Shown here piece by piece: positions 8,537 to 18,123 of a stretch of DNA of 64,000 bases. The notes beneath the pieces were generated by a model, which saw only the letters and a list, made by a program, of their open reading frames with translations, made no database searches and was not told the DNA's origin. The stretch's first letter is position 1. Each line of letters starts with the position of its first letter. Origin of the DNA: Parvularcula sp. IMCC14364. Lineage in GTDB: Bacteria > Pseudomonadota > Alphaproteobacteria > Caulobacterales > Parvularculaceae. The stretch lies in contig NZ_CP132334.1 of NCBI RefSeq assembly GCF_030758415.1, positions 248,001 to 312,000 on the forward strand. The letters are read 5' to 3'. Both the position numbers and the translations under genes were made by a program.

Positions 8537-9808
8537 TCAGACCCAGTCGGGGACGGATTCCATGGCGAGGATTTGCGCTGTTGTCGGGCGCTTTCTGATG
8601 ACGGCATATCTGTCACCATCGACCAGCACTTCCAGCACCAGCGGGCGCGTATTGTATTGGGAAGCCTGCACCGCGCCATAGGCCCCGGCGGTCAGAAACG
8701 CGACAAGGTCGTTTTCGGCCAGTTCCGGCAGGTCGCGCTGCCGGGCGAATGTATCTCCCGTTTCGCAGACTGGGCCGACAAGGTCGTATTTCACTTTGCC
8801 GCCCTGGCTGCCGGGTTCCCGTACCGGGATAACGTCGTGCCAGGCATCGTAAAGGGCAGGCCGGATCAGATCATTCATGGCAGCATCAAGGATCAGGAAG
8901 CGGCGGCTCTCGCCTTCCTTGTGGTAAATGATCCGTGACACGAGAATGCCGGCATTGCCGGTGATCATGCGGCCCGGCTCGAATATCAGTTGAACATCCA
9001 GCGGCCCGGCAATACGCTTGATCATCTCGGCATAGACTTCCGGGTGGGGCGGGGCGCTCTGGTCGTCCCCATGCTGATAAGGCACACCCAGACCGCCGCC
9101 CAGGTCCAGCCGGGTGATCTCGTGACCATCTGCGCGCAGGGCACGCACCAGCTCCGCCGTCCGGTTGAAGGCTTTTTCAAACGGCGCAAGGTCGGTGATC
9201 TGGGAGCCGATATGCACATCGACTCCTTTCACGGCGATACCTGGCAGGTTGCCCGCCAGTCTGTACACGTCTCTTGCCTGTGCCCAGGGAATGCCGAATT
9301 TGTCCTCGGCACGGCCGGTTGAAATCTTGTCATGGCTGCCAGCGGCCACATCCGGATTGATGCGCAGGGCAACGGGCGCCGTTGTATCGTGACTGATTGC
9401 CACATCGTTCAGAGCCTGTAATTCGGGGACGGATTCGACATTGAACTGATGAATGCCTGCCTCAAGGGCGGCAGCCATTTCTGTCCGCGTCTTGCCGACG
9501 CCGGAAAACACAATTCTGTCCCCGGGGATTCCGGCCGTCAGGGCACGGGACAACTCGCCGCCGGAGACCACGTCCGCGCCGGCCCCTTCTTTTTGCAGGA
9601 GTGTCAGTACCGCAAGGTTGGAGAGGGATTTGACCGAAAACGCGACCAGTGTGTCGCGATCCGCGAAGGCATCTGCGAATACCCGGAAATGACGGCGTAA
9701 CGTAGCGGCCGAATAGCAATAGAAGGGTGTCCCGACAGCGCGCGCGATAGCCTCAAGCGCGACATCTTCCGCATAGAGATGGCCTTCGCGATAGGTAAAA
9801 TGGTGCAT
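8537..9808 (-). CDS. lysA: Diaminopimelate decarboxylase
   Basis: Catalyses the last step of lysine biosynthesis, meso-diaminopimelate to L-lysine, in the cytoplasm with PLP. The 423-residue length is normal. Visible features are the PLP-lysine strand (VAFSVKSLSN), GGELSRAL, the glycine-rich phosphate loop (LDLGGGLGVPY), the EPGRMITGNAG segment and the conserved C-terminal GPVCETGDTFA and GAYGAVQAS motifs. It is the third gene of argH-lptM-lysA on the minus strand, with 6 bp between the lptM stop and this ATG, so transcription with argH is likely. Confidence 0.97.
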   Translation of the reverse strand: MHHFTYREGHLYAEDVALEAIARAVGTPFYCYSAATLRRHFRVFADAFADRDTLVAFSVKSLSNLAVLTLLQKEGAGADVVSGGELSRALTAGIPGDRIVFSGVGKTRTEMAAALEAGIHQFNVESVPELQALNDVAISHDTTAPVALRINPDVAAGSHDKISTGRAEDKFGIPWAQARDVYRLAGNLPGIAVKGVDVHIGSQITDLAPFEKAFNRTAELVRALRADGHEITRLDLGGGLGVPYQHGDDQSAPPHPEVYAEMIKRIAGPLDVQLIFEPGRMITGNAGILVSRIIYHKEGESRRFLILDAAMNDLIRPALYDAWHDVIPVREPGSQGGKVKYDLVGPVCETGDTFARQRDLPELAENDLVAFLTAGAYGAVQASQYNTRPLVLEVLVDGDRYAVIRKRPTTAQILAMESVPDWV

Positions 9809-9814
9809 ATGGTG

Positions 9815-9940
9815 TCAGTCGTCCTGATTTTCAGGCTGCTGCTGCTGTTCCCCGGGCAGGGGTGGGCGCACCAGCTCACTTTTCTTGCCGCAGGCTGTCA
9901 ACACGAAACAGGCGAGCAGGGCGAGGGTCAGCAGTTTCAT
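9815..9940 (-). CDS. lptM: LptM-like small lipoprotein (YifL family)
   Basis: A 41-codon gene read directly from the sequence between argH and lysA. It begins [20 protein letters not shown]: a signal peptide with lipobox LTAC and lipidation at Cys17. A short tail rich in Pro and Gln follows ([17 protein letters not shown]). LptM helps assemble the LptD-LptE lipopolysaccharide transporter in the outer membrane, and argH-lptM-lysA is a common arrangement in proteobacteria. The ATG overlaps the argH stop (ATGA), implying translational coupling. Small size makes it easy to miss. Confidence 0.85.
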   Translation of the reverse strand: MKLLTLALLACFVLTACGKKSELVRPPLPGEQQQQPENQDD

Positions 9941-11343
9941 GAGGCAGTTCCTTCCAGTCTCTCAATCCATAATGCGGCCTGTTGGCGCACATTTTCAGGC
10001 GCGGTACCGCCATATGACATACGGGACGCTACAGAATTTTCCACTGACAGGACAGAGAAAACATCATCAGTCACGCCACTGTGTACGGACTGTATTTCAT
10101 CGAGTGTCAGGTCGGGCAGATCGCAGCCTTTCTGTTCGGCCATGGCGACCAGCGCCCCGGTGACGTGATGGGCGTCGCGAAAGGGCAGGCCAAGCGTGCG
10201 CACAAGCCAGTCCGCCAGATCAGTGGCGGTGGAAAAGCCAGTGGCCGCAGCACTGTGCATTGCCGGCCGGTTGACGTGCAGGCTGGCAACCATGCCGGTC
10301 ATGGCAGCCAGACACAGGGCAAGGGCATCCACTGCATCAAAGGTCTGTTCCTTGTCTTCCTGCATATCCTTGGAATAGGCGAGTGGCAGGCCTTTGAGCA
10401 TGATGAGCAGGCCGTTCAGGTCCCCGATTATGCGCCCTGATTTGGCGCGGCACAGTTCAGCAGCATCAGGGTTTTTCTTTTGCGGCATGATTGAAGAGCC
10501 CGTGGAGAAATCATCCGACAAGGTGATGAAGCCGAATTGTGCCGACGACCAGATCACGATTTCTTCCGACAGGCGCGAGATATGGGTGGCGCAGATTGCA
10601 CAGGCCGCCAGTAATTCTGCCGCAAAGTCCCTTGCTGAAACGGCATCGAGGGAGTTGGCCATCGGCTTGTCAAACGCCAGTGCTGCGGCTGTTGCCTGCC
10701 GGTCAATGTCAAAGGAGGTGCCGGCAAGGGCCGCTGCGCCGAGCGGACTTTCATTGAGCCGTTTTCTGGCATCCTGAAAGCGACCTCGATCGCGCGCAAA
10801 CATCTCAACATAGGCCAGGCAGTGATGGCCGAAGGTGACCGGCTGGGCGGACTGAAGATGTGTGAAACCCGGCATGATGGTTGCCGCTTCAGCCTCGGCG
10901 CGTCGGGCGAGTGTGGCTTGCAAGCCGGCAAGGGCCGTATCCATATCCTGGCAGGTCTGTCGGCACCAGAGCCGGAAATCGGTGGCAACCTGGTCGTTGC
11001 GTGAGCGTGCCGTATGCAGCCGTCCGGCTGCTTCGCCGATGATCTCTTTCAGGCGCGCCTCGATATTCATGTGGATGTCTTCCAGCGCCGCCGAAAAATT
11101 GAACGTGCCGGCTTCTATCTCGTCGCCAATCTGGCTCAGGCCGCGTGCAATTTCAGCATGGTCTTCTGCGCTGATGATGCCGCGTTGTGCCAACATGGCC
11201 GCATGGGCCTTTGATCCGGCGATGTCTTCCCGCCACAGGCGCTTGTCCACATCAATCGAGGCGTTGATTTCCTCCATGATGGCAGACGGCCCGGCAGAAA
11301 AACGACCGCCCCACATTTCATTGCCTGTTGTTTTCTTGTTCAT
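9937..11343 (-). CDS. argH: Argininosuccinate lyase
   Basis: Splits argininosuccinate to arginine and fumarate, the last step of arginine biosynthesis. About 468 residues, normal for the family. Landmarks are MWGGRF at the N-terminus, the [13 protein letters not shown] strand, [12 protein letters not shown], and the fumarase/lyase signature [12 protein letters not shown] with the catalytic serine. An ATG at 11343 follows a GTG at 11346; the ATG is preferred. Its stop codon overlaps the start of lptM. The gene diverges from a TlpA-like gene 57 bp away, so the two promoters share this short gap. Confidence 0.97.
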   Translation of the reverse strand: MNKKTTGNEMWGGRFSAGPSAIMEEINASIDVDKRLWREDIAGSKAHAAMLAQRGIISAEDHAEIARGLSQIGDEIEAGTFNFSAALEDIHMNIEARLKEIIGEAAGRLHTARSRNDQVATDFRLWCRQTCQDMDTALAGLQATLARRAEAEAATIMPGFTHLQSAQPVTFGHHCLAYVEMFARDRGRFQDARKRLNESPLGAAALAGTSFDIDRQATAAALAFDKPMANSLDAVSARDFAAELLAACAICATHISRLSEEIVIWSSAQFGFITLSDDFSTGSSIMPQKKNPDAAELCRAKSGRIIGDLNGLLIMLKGLPLAYSKDMQEDKEQTFDAVDALALCLAAMTGMVASLHVNRPAMHSAAATGFSTATDLADWLVRTLGLPFRDAHHVTGALVAMAEQKGCDLPDLTLDEIQSVHSGVTDDVFSVLSVENSVASRMSYGGTAPENVRQQAALWIERLEGTAS

Positions 11344-11400
11344 CACATTATCTATAGGTCAACCACAACAGCAGTGATAGCCGCGAGCCAGATTTCCGCA

Positions 11401-12069
11401 ATGCAAAATTCTTCACCGACACCGCCTTCCAAGCCCCCTGTCAGTTCCTTGATTGCACAGCTCTTCCAGCCCCGCATGATGCTGATGATCTGGGGAGGGC
11501 TGGGCGCCCTGATTGTGCTTTGGGTCGGCGTTGCTGCGATGATCCCGCAGGGCAAGCCCGGTCAGGCGCGGGAGATTGATCGTGATCTGCTTGTCGGGGA
11601 GATGGCTGATTTTGAACTGGCCTTTCCGCCGCGTGGCACGCCGTTGACGCGCTTTCAGGGACCGGATGGTGAGACAGAACTAGCGGCCTTCAAAGGCAAG
11701 ACCGTGCTCGTCAATCTCTGGGCGACCTGGTGTCCACCTTGTGTTGACGAACTGCCCTCCCTTGATGCGTTGCAGGAAAGTCTCGGCGGCGACGATTTTG
11801 TCGTGGTTGCGATTGCAGCCGAGCCGCGCATGGATGAGCGCGGTCCCCCCTTTCTGGCGCGTCTCGGGGTTGAGTATCTCGATCTTTACCACGACCCACG
11901 CCTGGAATTCGTCAATAATGCCCTGGGGGCAAACCCGACCCTGCCGGTTTCCATCCTGTATGATGCGCGGGGCCGGGAGGTCGGCCGCCTGAATGAAGGG
12001 GCGGACTGGAACAGTCCGGAAGCTGTTGCGTTGATTAAGGCGATCATGGGCGGCGAGAATATTTCCTGA
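11401..12069 (+). CDS. TlpA-like membrane-anchored thioredoxin
   Basis: A periplasm-facing thiol-disulfide reductase of the TlpA/ResA type, likely helping cytochrome maturation or cytochrome oxidase copper-site assembly. One N-terminal transmembrane helix (about residues 20-45, MLMIWGGLGALIVLWVGVAA) precedes a thioredoxin fold with active site WATWCPPC. The cis-proline loop appears as PTLPVSILYD. The ATG at 11401 is chosen over a GTG at 11374 because it leaves more room for the divergent argH promoter; neither has a clear ribosome site. Divergent argH-tlpA pairs are common in alphaproteobacteria. Confidence 0.85.
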   Translation: MQNSSPTPPSKPPVSSLIAQLFQPRMMLMIWGGLGALIVLWVGVAAMIPQGKPGQAREIDRDLLVGEMADFELAFPPRGTPLTRFQGPDGETELAAFKGKTVLVNLWATWCPPCVDELPSLDALQESLGGDDFVVVAIAAEPRMDERGPPFLARLGVEYLDLYHDPRLEFVNNALGANPTLPVSILYDARGREVGRLNEGADWNSPEAVALIKAIMGGENIS

Positions 12070-12213
12070 GCGCGAATGCCTCACCTGGAAAGCTTGTCCG
12101 TCACAAAAAATTCAAGGCGCCAGCGCTTATCTGTCTTGGTTTCATTGCAGAACCGGCAAATAAGTGCCATTTGACCTATTGAGGGCGCTGTTAACTGTCA
12201 CGAGGAGGATAGG

Positions 12214-13926
12214 ATGACCCACCAAAACCCACTGAAACTGAAACTCATGGCCGCAACTGCGGCATCTGCCTTGCTGCTGTCCGCCTGTGGCGGCGGGGGC
12301 GAAACGGAGTCTGTCAACGCACCGTCACCGGCCACTAAACCGGCTGAAGTCGAGTTGAGCGGTGAAAGCCCGATTTATGAGCCTTATACGCTGACTGGCG
12401 CAAGCGCCCTGGATGTGGACGCCTTCTTTGCCATGATGGGTGATGAAGATGATCCAGCCAATGTCAGCTATGGTTCTGCAAATTTTGACGAAAACACCGG
12501 TGCAACGGTGATTGAGCAGCTGACAACCACAGATGAAGACAGCACGCTTACCGTTGGCCGCATGGAGCTTTTTGGCGTCAATGAAGCGCATATTCAGGCG
12601 CTGAAAGACACCGAAGGCGCTGTCGCCAAGGACGAAGTATTCCGCAAAGTGCGCATGTTCGACGTCACCGTTGCTGGCAATGGTGAAGATGATGCTGGCG
12701 GCATCGTCACGATCGACGGCCTTGAAATTGATGGTCTGCGTCTTGGCGGCATGACCCAGGACGAAACGGCAGAGCTTGGCGACGGTCAGGAATTTGCCGC
12801 AGCCATGAAAGCATTTGACCTGGGCGCTATCTATATCGATGGCTTGTCCATGCAGGGCATTGAAACCGAGGGCACAGGCATCACCATGGCTGTGGCTGAT
12901 ATGCGCTTTGGCGGTGTCAGCGCCGGCAAATTCGGACCGATCTCGATTGAGAATATGGACTACACCATTACCCAGTCTGATGAAGCCAAGGCCGCGCTGA
13001 TTGAAGCTGCTGATCCGCAAATGAAGGCCATCCTTGGTGGCCCGCTCGGCAACATCATCATGCCGGGCAAGCAGCGCGCGACGATCGGTAGTCTGACCTT
13101 TGACGGGTTCAGCTTTGCCGGGCTTCTGCCATATCTCGAATCTGGCGAATCAGCACCGCTCAGTGCATCGAATCTTCTGTTTTTTGGCAAACTTGAAGCC
13201 CGTGATGCCGAAATGTATGTCAATGACAAGCTGGCCTCAACGACAGGCTACTCTGTTGTCGAGCCGGTCGAATTTTCCTGGTTGGTGCCGACACGGATCA
13301 AGTCCTATTCAACGGATGTTGTCTCCAACCTGACGGCGTATGTACCTGAAGAGATGCCGGAGATGCTGACCCTGTTCCAGGAAAATGGTCTCGACAATCT
13401 GACGGGTGAGAGCGAAATGCTCTGGACCTATGACGAGACATCCGGTGATGCGAGTCTGGTGATCGATACCGATACGGAAGGGTTCGCCAATTTTGACATT
13501 TCCTTCAATGCCTCGGAAGCTGTGCTTGAAACATTGCACGCATCAGCAACCGAAGGTGAAGGCGCCGCGTTCCAGAATGTGGCGATTGACGGCATGACCA
13601 TCCGTATTGAGGATGAGAAACTGCTGGATGTCATTTTTGCGGTTGCCGCCTCCCAGATGGGGCAGGACCCGCAGCAGTTGCGTGCAAGTGCGCCGCTGAT
13701 GATCAATATGGGTGGCCAGCAATTTGCCCAGATGAATCCGGCATTCCCGGCCTATCTTGCCGCGATCTCCAACTGGATCGGCACGGGCGGCGCGATTGAG
13801 ATTGCCGTTGCACCAGAAGCGCCAGTGGCGCTCTCCACATTGGCAGCAACCGGAGAATCTGCACCGCAGACGCTACCGGATGTGCTTGGTCTATCTGTGA
13901 CGCACACAGCGCCGGAAGCTGAATAA
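12214..13926 (+). CDS. Large lipoprotein of unknown function
   Basis: 570 residues starting with a lipoprotein signal (LLLSACGGGG, lipidated Cys25) after a strong ribosome site (GAGGAGGATAGG). The body is acidic and rich in Gly, Asp and Met, with many short strand-like segments such as VTIDGLEIDGLRLGG, IYIDGLSMQG and ATIGSLTFDGFSFAG. This repeating I-x-x-L-x-x-x-G pattern suggests a repetitive beta structure. No known domain is recognised. It is monocistronic, ending at an intrinsic terminator 27 bp downstream. A cell-envelope location follows from the lipobox; its role is unknown. Confidence 0.8.
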   Translation: MTHQNPLKLKLMAATAASALLLSACGGGGETESVNAPSPATKPAEVELSGESPIYEPYTLTGASALDVDAFFAMMGDEDDPANVSYGSANFDENTGATVIEQLTTTDEDSTLTVGRMELFGVNEAHIQALKDTEGAVAKDEVFRKVRMFDVTVAGNGEDDAGGIVTIDGLEIDGLRLGGMTQDETAELGDGQEFAAAMKAFDLGAIYIDGLSMQGIETEGTGITMAVADMRFGGVSAGKFGPISIENMDYTITQSDEAKAALIEAADPQMKAILGGPLGNIIMPGKQRATIGSLTFDGFSFAGLLPYLESGESAPLSASNLLFFGKLEARDAEMYVNDKLASTTGYSVVEPVEFSWLVPTRIKSYSTDVVSNLTAYVPEEMPEMLTLFQENGLDNLTGESEMLWTYDETSGDASLVIDTDTEGFANFDISFNASEAVLETLHASATEGEGAAFQNVAIDGMTIRIEDEKLLDVIFAVAASQMGQDPQQLRASAPLMINMGGQQFAQMNPAFPAYLAAISNWIGTGGAIEIAVAPEAPVALSTLAATGESAPQTLPDVLGLSVTHTAPEAE

Positions 13927-13952
13927 GCTTCTGCCTTTGATCTGAACACGGA

Positions 13953-13984
13953 AAAGCCCGGCCATGATGCGCCGGGCTTTTTTT
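13953..13984 (+). terminator. Intrinsic terminator downstream of the lipoprotein gene
   Basis: A 10-bp perfect stem (AAAGCCCGGC at 13953-13962 with GCCGGGCTTT at 13971-13980), an 8-nt loop, then a run of T to 13984. The stem also has A residues on its left side, so it could act in both directions for the convergent gene pair. Confidence 0.92.
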
Positions 13985-14009
13985 GTCTGCTGCGACTGAG
14001 GGGGCTGGT

Positions 14010-16745
14010 TTATCCGGTCAGGCGCGCGGTGGTTTCATGCACCGTTGCCTGGAAACTGTCGGTCAGTACCTGCATTGTCTGCAAATCGGCCTGCTCGCCA
14101 GCGGCGGCGCGTTCTTCTATTCTGCCGCAGGCATCGCCCAGTGCCTGTGCACCGATATTGTAACTCATGGATTTGAGCGCGTGGGCGGCTCTGGCAAGTT
14201 CGCGCACATCTCCTGCATTCATGCTGTCGGCGACCTTGCGCAAGGCAGTCGGGGCATTTTCATTGAAAATCGTCAGGGCACGGGCGACCATATCCCGGCC
14301 CGATATATCGCCCATCTGTTTCAGTTCTGCCAGAACCTCAGGGTTCAGCATTCCTTGTGTCTGTGCCTTTATTTGTGCCTGACCGTGTGATGATGGCAGA
14401 GGCGCAGCGGTTTTTGACGGGGGGATATCCTCGTCGGTTCTAGCCATTTTCTGTGGCTCCGCATCCCCCTCAATATATTGCGCCATCATGCTGGAGATAC
14501 CTTCCAGTGTGAATGGCTTGGTCAGGAAGGCATCCATGCCAGCCTCTTTCCAGGCATCGGTTGTCGCGCCGGCCATTTGAGCGGTCAGGGCAATAACGGG
14601 TGTGGCGATGGCTGCGATTTCATTTTCATAGGCCCTGATCTGGCGCGTGGCTTCGTATCCGTCCATGACCGGCATGGAACAGTCCATGAAGACGAGATCG
14701 AATTTTTCTTCCCGGAACCGGGCAACAGCTTCCTCACCATTGGCAACAGTTTCAACTTCTGTGCAAAGACAGTTCATCGCTTCGATAATGACTTCGCGGT
14801 TTACCGCGCTATCATCGGCAACGAGAATGCGCTTGCCGCTGAAGGTCGTGTAAGTGGGCATGTTGGTGTTGCTGCCTTCAAGTGCCTTGAGGCCAAGCAG
14901 GGATTTGTTCGCCATACGGTCTGCGAGGGTGATGATATCATCCGGCAGGATTGGCTGGAACAGGAGGTCATGCGCTTTTTGTTGCTGGACGAGCTGTTCG
15001 GGCGCATGGTCGCCGATTGCGGCGAGGCAAATTCTGCCCTGGGGCAGAACATTGTCAGGCAGATTCTGGATAACCCCGGCATCCGCAATCAGATAATCAA
15101 GATGAGATACGGCACTCGCGTCAGCCTCTTCTGTGAGGACGGTTGCGCCATAATCCTGTAATGTCCGTACAAGGTTGGCCTGAACAGCCTTGCCGCGCAT
15201 GGCGACCTGGACGGTGATGCCATCAAGATAGGGCAGGGCACTCTCTGAGTCGGCGGCTTCGGCTTTGATCGTAAACCAGAAGCAGGAGCCCTTGCCCTGT
15301 TCGCTGGTGACGCCGATTTCGCCGCCCATCAGGCGCACCAGCTTCTGACAGATGGAAAGGCCAAGGCCGGTGCCGCCATATTCGCGTGTCGTGGACTGAT
15401 CGGCCTGAGAGAAACTTTCAAACACTTTGTCCAGCTTGTCTTCCGGAATACCAATGCCAGTATCAATTATGCTGAAACGCAGCATGTCATTGGTATCCGG
15501 TTCAGTAGTGACTTCAATCGCCACATGCCCTTCATGCGTAAACTTGATCGCATTGCTGACGAGATTGCTGACAATCTGGTTGAGGCGCACCGGATCACCC
15601 ATCACCATGTCTGGCACATCAGGCGCCACATAGGCGGTGATCTCAAGGCCGTTCGAGGTTGCTTTTTCTTCAAACAGATTAATGACATCACCCAGTTTGC
15701 GCATCGGGTTCCAGGCAATAGTTTCAAGATCCATCTTGCCGGCTTCGATCTTTGACAGGTCAAGGATGTCATTGATAATCGAGAGCAGACTCTGACCTGA
15801 ATTCACAATCACATTGGCATAGCGCTTGTACCGGGCCGCGAGATCGGCGGACGAGAGCAGTTCAGCCATGACCATGATACCGTTCATCGGTGTGCGTATT
15901 TCATGGCTCATGGTGGCAAGAAATTCTGATTTCGCCGCGTTGGCGCTCACCGCTTCATCGCGGGCCTTGCGGAACTGCAGGGTACGTTTTTGGACCGTTT
16001 TTTCCAGGTTTCGCCTGTAGGCGGCGAGTTTGTCATCGCGTTCACGGATATTGACCAGCATGTTGTTGAATGCGTCAGCAAGATCACCCACCTCGTCCTG
16101 GCTGACGCGCTCTGCCAGCACATCAAAGTTGCCGGTCTCGCGTACGCGCCCCATTGTTTCTGCCAGTGTCCGCACAGGTGTTGATACCTGTTTCTGGATC
16201 AGCCAGGCGGCAAAGATGCCGGCAAATGTCGTCAGCAGAAGGGTAATCGTTGCTTCCTGCAAAATCTTGATCAGGAGCAGGCGTGCTGCGTTCACATCAC
16301 GATAAACCGTCAGGGTGCCAAGTTGTACGCCGGCTTTGACAATCGGTACTTCTGCCGACATGGAGCGCGAGCGCAGCAGCAGCAGGATGCCAGCATCTTC
16401 TTCAACCGTGAAATTCTGGTCTGGCATAATGATGGCACTGCCCATCTCCGCAAAAGGTCTGCCATCTTCGCCGCGTACACGCACAAACATGATGTCGGGC
16501 ATGGTTGAGATGGTTGTCAGCACACTCTGGGCTTCACCCCTGTTCTTTGTTGCCATTGGCACAGCGATAGAATTCGCCAGGACCCGGGCGATGCCGGTCA
16601 GCTCTGTCTTGCGCGCTTCGCTATAGCCGGACAGCTCCCGTTGCAGGGAACCGCCTGTGGAAATCCCGACTGCGAGCAGCAGCACACCGACAATCATGAC
16701 CGTGAGTTTCCGGGCAATCGAGGTCTGAATAAATTTCATCTGCAA
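14010..16745 (-). CDS. Hybrid sensor histidine kinase with receiver and Hpt domains
   Basis: A 911-residue inner-membrane kinase of BarA-like layout. An N-terminal helix (about 12-30) and a second near 175-195 frame a periplasmic sensor, followed by HAMP, a coiled coil, HisKA with phospho-His281 (MSHEIRTPMNG), and an ATPase domain (NLVSNAIKFT, DTGIGIP, GGTGLGLS). A degenerate receiver-like stretch follows at about 510-620, then a true receiver with Asp688 (VFMDCSMPVMDG) and a C-terminal Hpt with His855 (AAHALKSMS). A complete His-Asp-His relay is thus in one chain, and an unlinked response regulator is presumably the target. It diverges from a second kinase gene 155 bp away. Confidence 0.92.
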   Translation of the reverse strand: MQMKFIQTSIARKLTVMIVGVLLLAVGISTGGSLQRELSGYSEARKTELTGIARVLANSIAVPMATKNRGEAQSVLTTISTMPDIMFVRVRGEDGRPFAEMGSAIIMPDQNFTVEEDAGILLLLRSRSMSAEVPIVKAGVQLGTLTVYRDVNAARLLLIKILQEATITLLLTTFAGIFAAWLIQKQVSTPVRTLAETMGRVRETGNFDVLAERVSQDEVGDLADAFNNMLVNIRERDDKLAAYRRNLEKTVQKRTLQFRKARDEAVSANAAKSEFLATMSHEIRTPMNGIMVMAELLSSADLAARYKRYANVIVNSGQSLLSIINDILDLSKIEAGKMDLETIAWNPMRKLGDVINLFEEKATSNGLEITAYVAPDVPDMVMGDPVRLNQIVSNLVSNAIKFTHEGHVAIEVTTEPDTNDMLRFSIIDTGIGIPEDKLDKVFESFSQADQSTTREYGGTGLGLSICQKLVRLMGGEIGVTSEQGKGSCFWFTIKAEAADSESALPYLDGITVQVAMRGKAVQANLVRTLQDYGATVLTEEADASAVSHLDYLIADAGVIQNLPDNVLPQGRICLAAIGDHAPEQLVQQQKAHDLLFQPILPDDIITLADRMANKSLLGLKALEGSNTNMPTYTTFSGKRILVADDSAVNREVIIEAMNCLCTEVETVANGEEAVARFREEKFDLVFMDCSMPVMDGYEATRQIRAYENEIAAIATPVIALTAQMAGATTDAWKEAGMDAFLTKPFTLEGISSMMAQYIEGDAEPQKMARTDEDIPPSKTAAPLPSSHGQAQIKAQTQGMLNPEVLAELKQMGDISGRDMVARALTIFNENAPTALRKVADSMNAGDVRELARAAHALKSMSYNIGAQALGDACGRIEERAAAGEQADLQTMQVLTDSFQATVHETTARLTG

Positions 16746-16900
16746 CAGGCTCCTGGTCGCATATCAGACCAGAAGCATATCCTGCTTGCGTCATTATATG
16801 GTTAATGGCTGTGATGTGCGTCAGTCCAGAACAGCATCAATCTGTTTTTAAGTTTTGCTTACTATAAGTAAGGGTCAATGAGGGATATTTCGACAAGAAT

Positions 16901-18058
16901 ATGACGCACGCGACAAAGCCATCACGCATACTCATGACAGATGATGACCCGGTTCTGCTTGAACTGGGCGAAGCGACGCTCACCTCTGAAGGGTATGACG
17001 TTGTTACCGCAGAAAATGGCAAGGAAGCGCTGGCAAAGCTGCAGGACGGCTCTTTTGACATGCTGGTGACGGACCTTGAGATGCCGGTAATGAACGGCCT
17101 TGAGTTGACGGCCGCTATTCGGGCTGATGCTGCGCTGCAAAACCTGCCGGTCATGGTTGTGACGGGCAAGGATCAGACAGAGGCGGTTGATGAAGCCTAT
17201 GCAGCTGGTGCCACGTCATTCCTGTCAAAGCCGCTCAACTGGAAACTGTTCGCGCGGTCTGTGAAGTTCGTCCACAATGCGGCGATGAGTGAAAAAGCGT
17301 TGCGTGTCGCGCGTGATGAAGCTGAGTCTGCCGCGAAACTGAAACAGGCCATTCTGGCCAACCTCAATCACGAGATGCGCACGCCGCTCAATCATATTAT
17401 CGGCTTCGGTCAGGTAATCAGCCAGTTTCTGGCGGCCAGCGGCCACCCGGATGAGAAGCAGTATGCAGATCACATTGTCTTTGGTGGTCAGCGATTGCTG
17501 AATCTGACATCAGACATGGTCTTTCTGGCGGCAGCCGAAACTGATGGTCTCAGCCTTGATGAAACAGAGCTGAGCCCGCAGGATACCCTGCGCGGGATCG
17601 CCTCGTCTTTTGAGGAGCAGGCTGAAGAAAAAGAGATTACCATTCATGTGGCCAGTGAAGCTGCCAAGATGAATATTCTGGCAGACCAGAAACTGACCAA
17701 TATGATGCTGTCAAAGCTCGTCGACAATGCCATCAAGTTCTCGCCTGAAAAATCAACAGTGACCATCGGTTTCACAGTTCATGAGGAAACAGGCCGCGTG
17801 ATTTTCTTTGTGCGCGATCAGGGCCCCGGTATTCCGGAAGAAAAGCGTGCGCATATTGGCAAGATGTTTGAGCAAATGGATATGGACCTCTCCCGTGCCA
17901 ATGAAGGCATGGGCGCTGGCCTTAAAATCTGCTCCCTGATTATTGAAGCCCATGGCGGCAAGGTCCGTTTCAGTAATGGTGTGCAGGGCGGCTTCACGGT
18001 CACCGCCAGCCTGCCGGCCGCGCGTATCGTCAAGCGCGCGGCGCAAGCCTGGGCCTGA
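16901..18058 (+). CDS. Receiver-histidine kinase fusion protein
   Basis: A 385-residue soluble signalling protein. Residues 8-125 are a receiver (acidic pocket MTDDDP, phospho-Asp in LVTDLEMPVMNG, conserved Lys in SFLSKPLN). A coiled linker leads to a HisKA box (LNHEMRTPLNHIIGFG) and an ATPase domain (LVDNAIKFS, VRDQGPGIP, GAGLKICS). The G2 box has Lys where many kinases have Gly. With no membrane helix or output domain, it probably takes a phosphoryl group from another kinase and passes it on. The divergent hybrid kinase is an obvious candidate partner, but this is inferred from position only. Confidence 0.88.
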   Translation: MTHATKPSRILMTDDDPVLLELGEATLTSEGYDVVTAENGKEALAKLQDGSFDMLVTDLEMPVMNGLELTAAIRADAALQNLPVMVVTGKDQTEAVDEAYAAGATSFLSKPLNWKLFARSVKFVHNAAMSEKALRVARDEAESAAKLKQAILANLNHEMRTPLNHIIGFGQVISQFLAASGHPDEKQYADHIVFGGQRLLNLTSDMVFLAAAETDGLSLDETELSPQDTLRGIASSFEEQAEEKEITIHVASEAAKMNILADQKLTNMMLSKLVDNAIKFSPEKSTVTIGFTVHEETGRVIFFVRDQGPGIPEEKRAHIGKMFEQMDMDLSRANEGMGAGLKICSLIIEAHGGKVRFSNGVQGGFTVTASLPAARIVKRAAQAWA

Positions 18059-18123
18059 TTATCTCTTTATTGTGAGTGGACTGACCGACCGCATTGACCT
18101 GCGCATATCGCAGATTGCACGTA

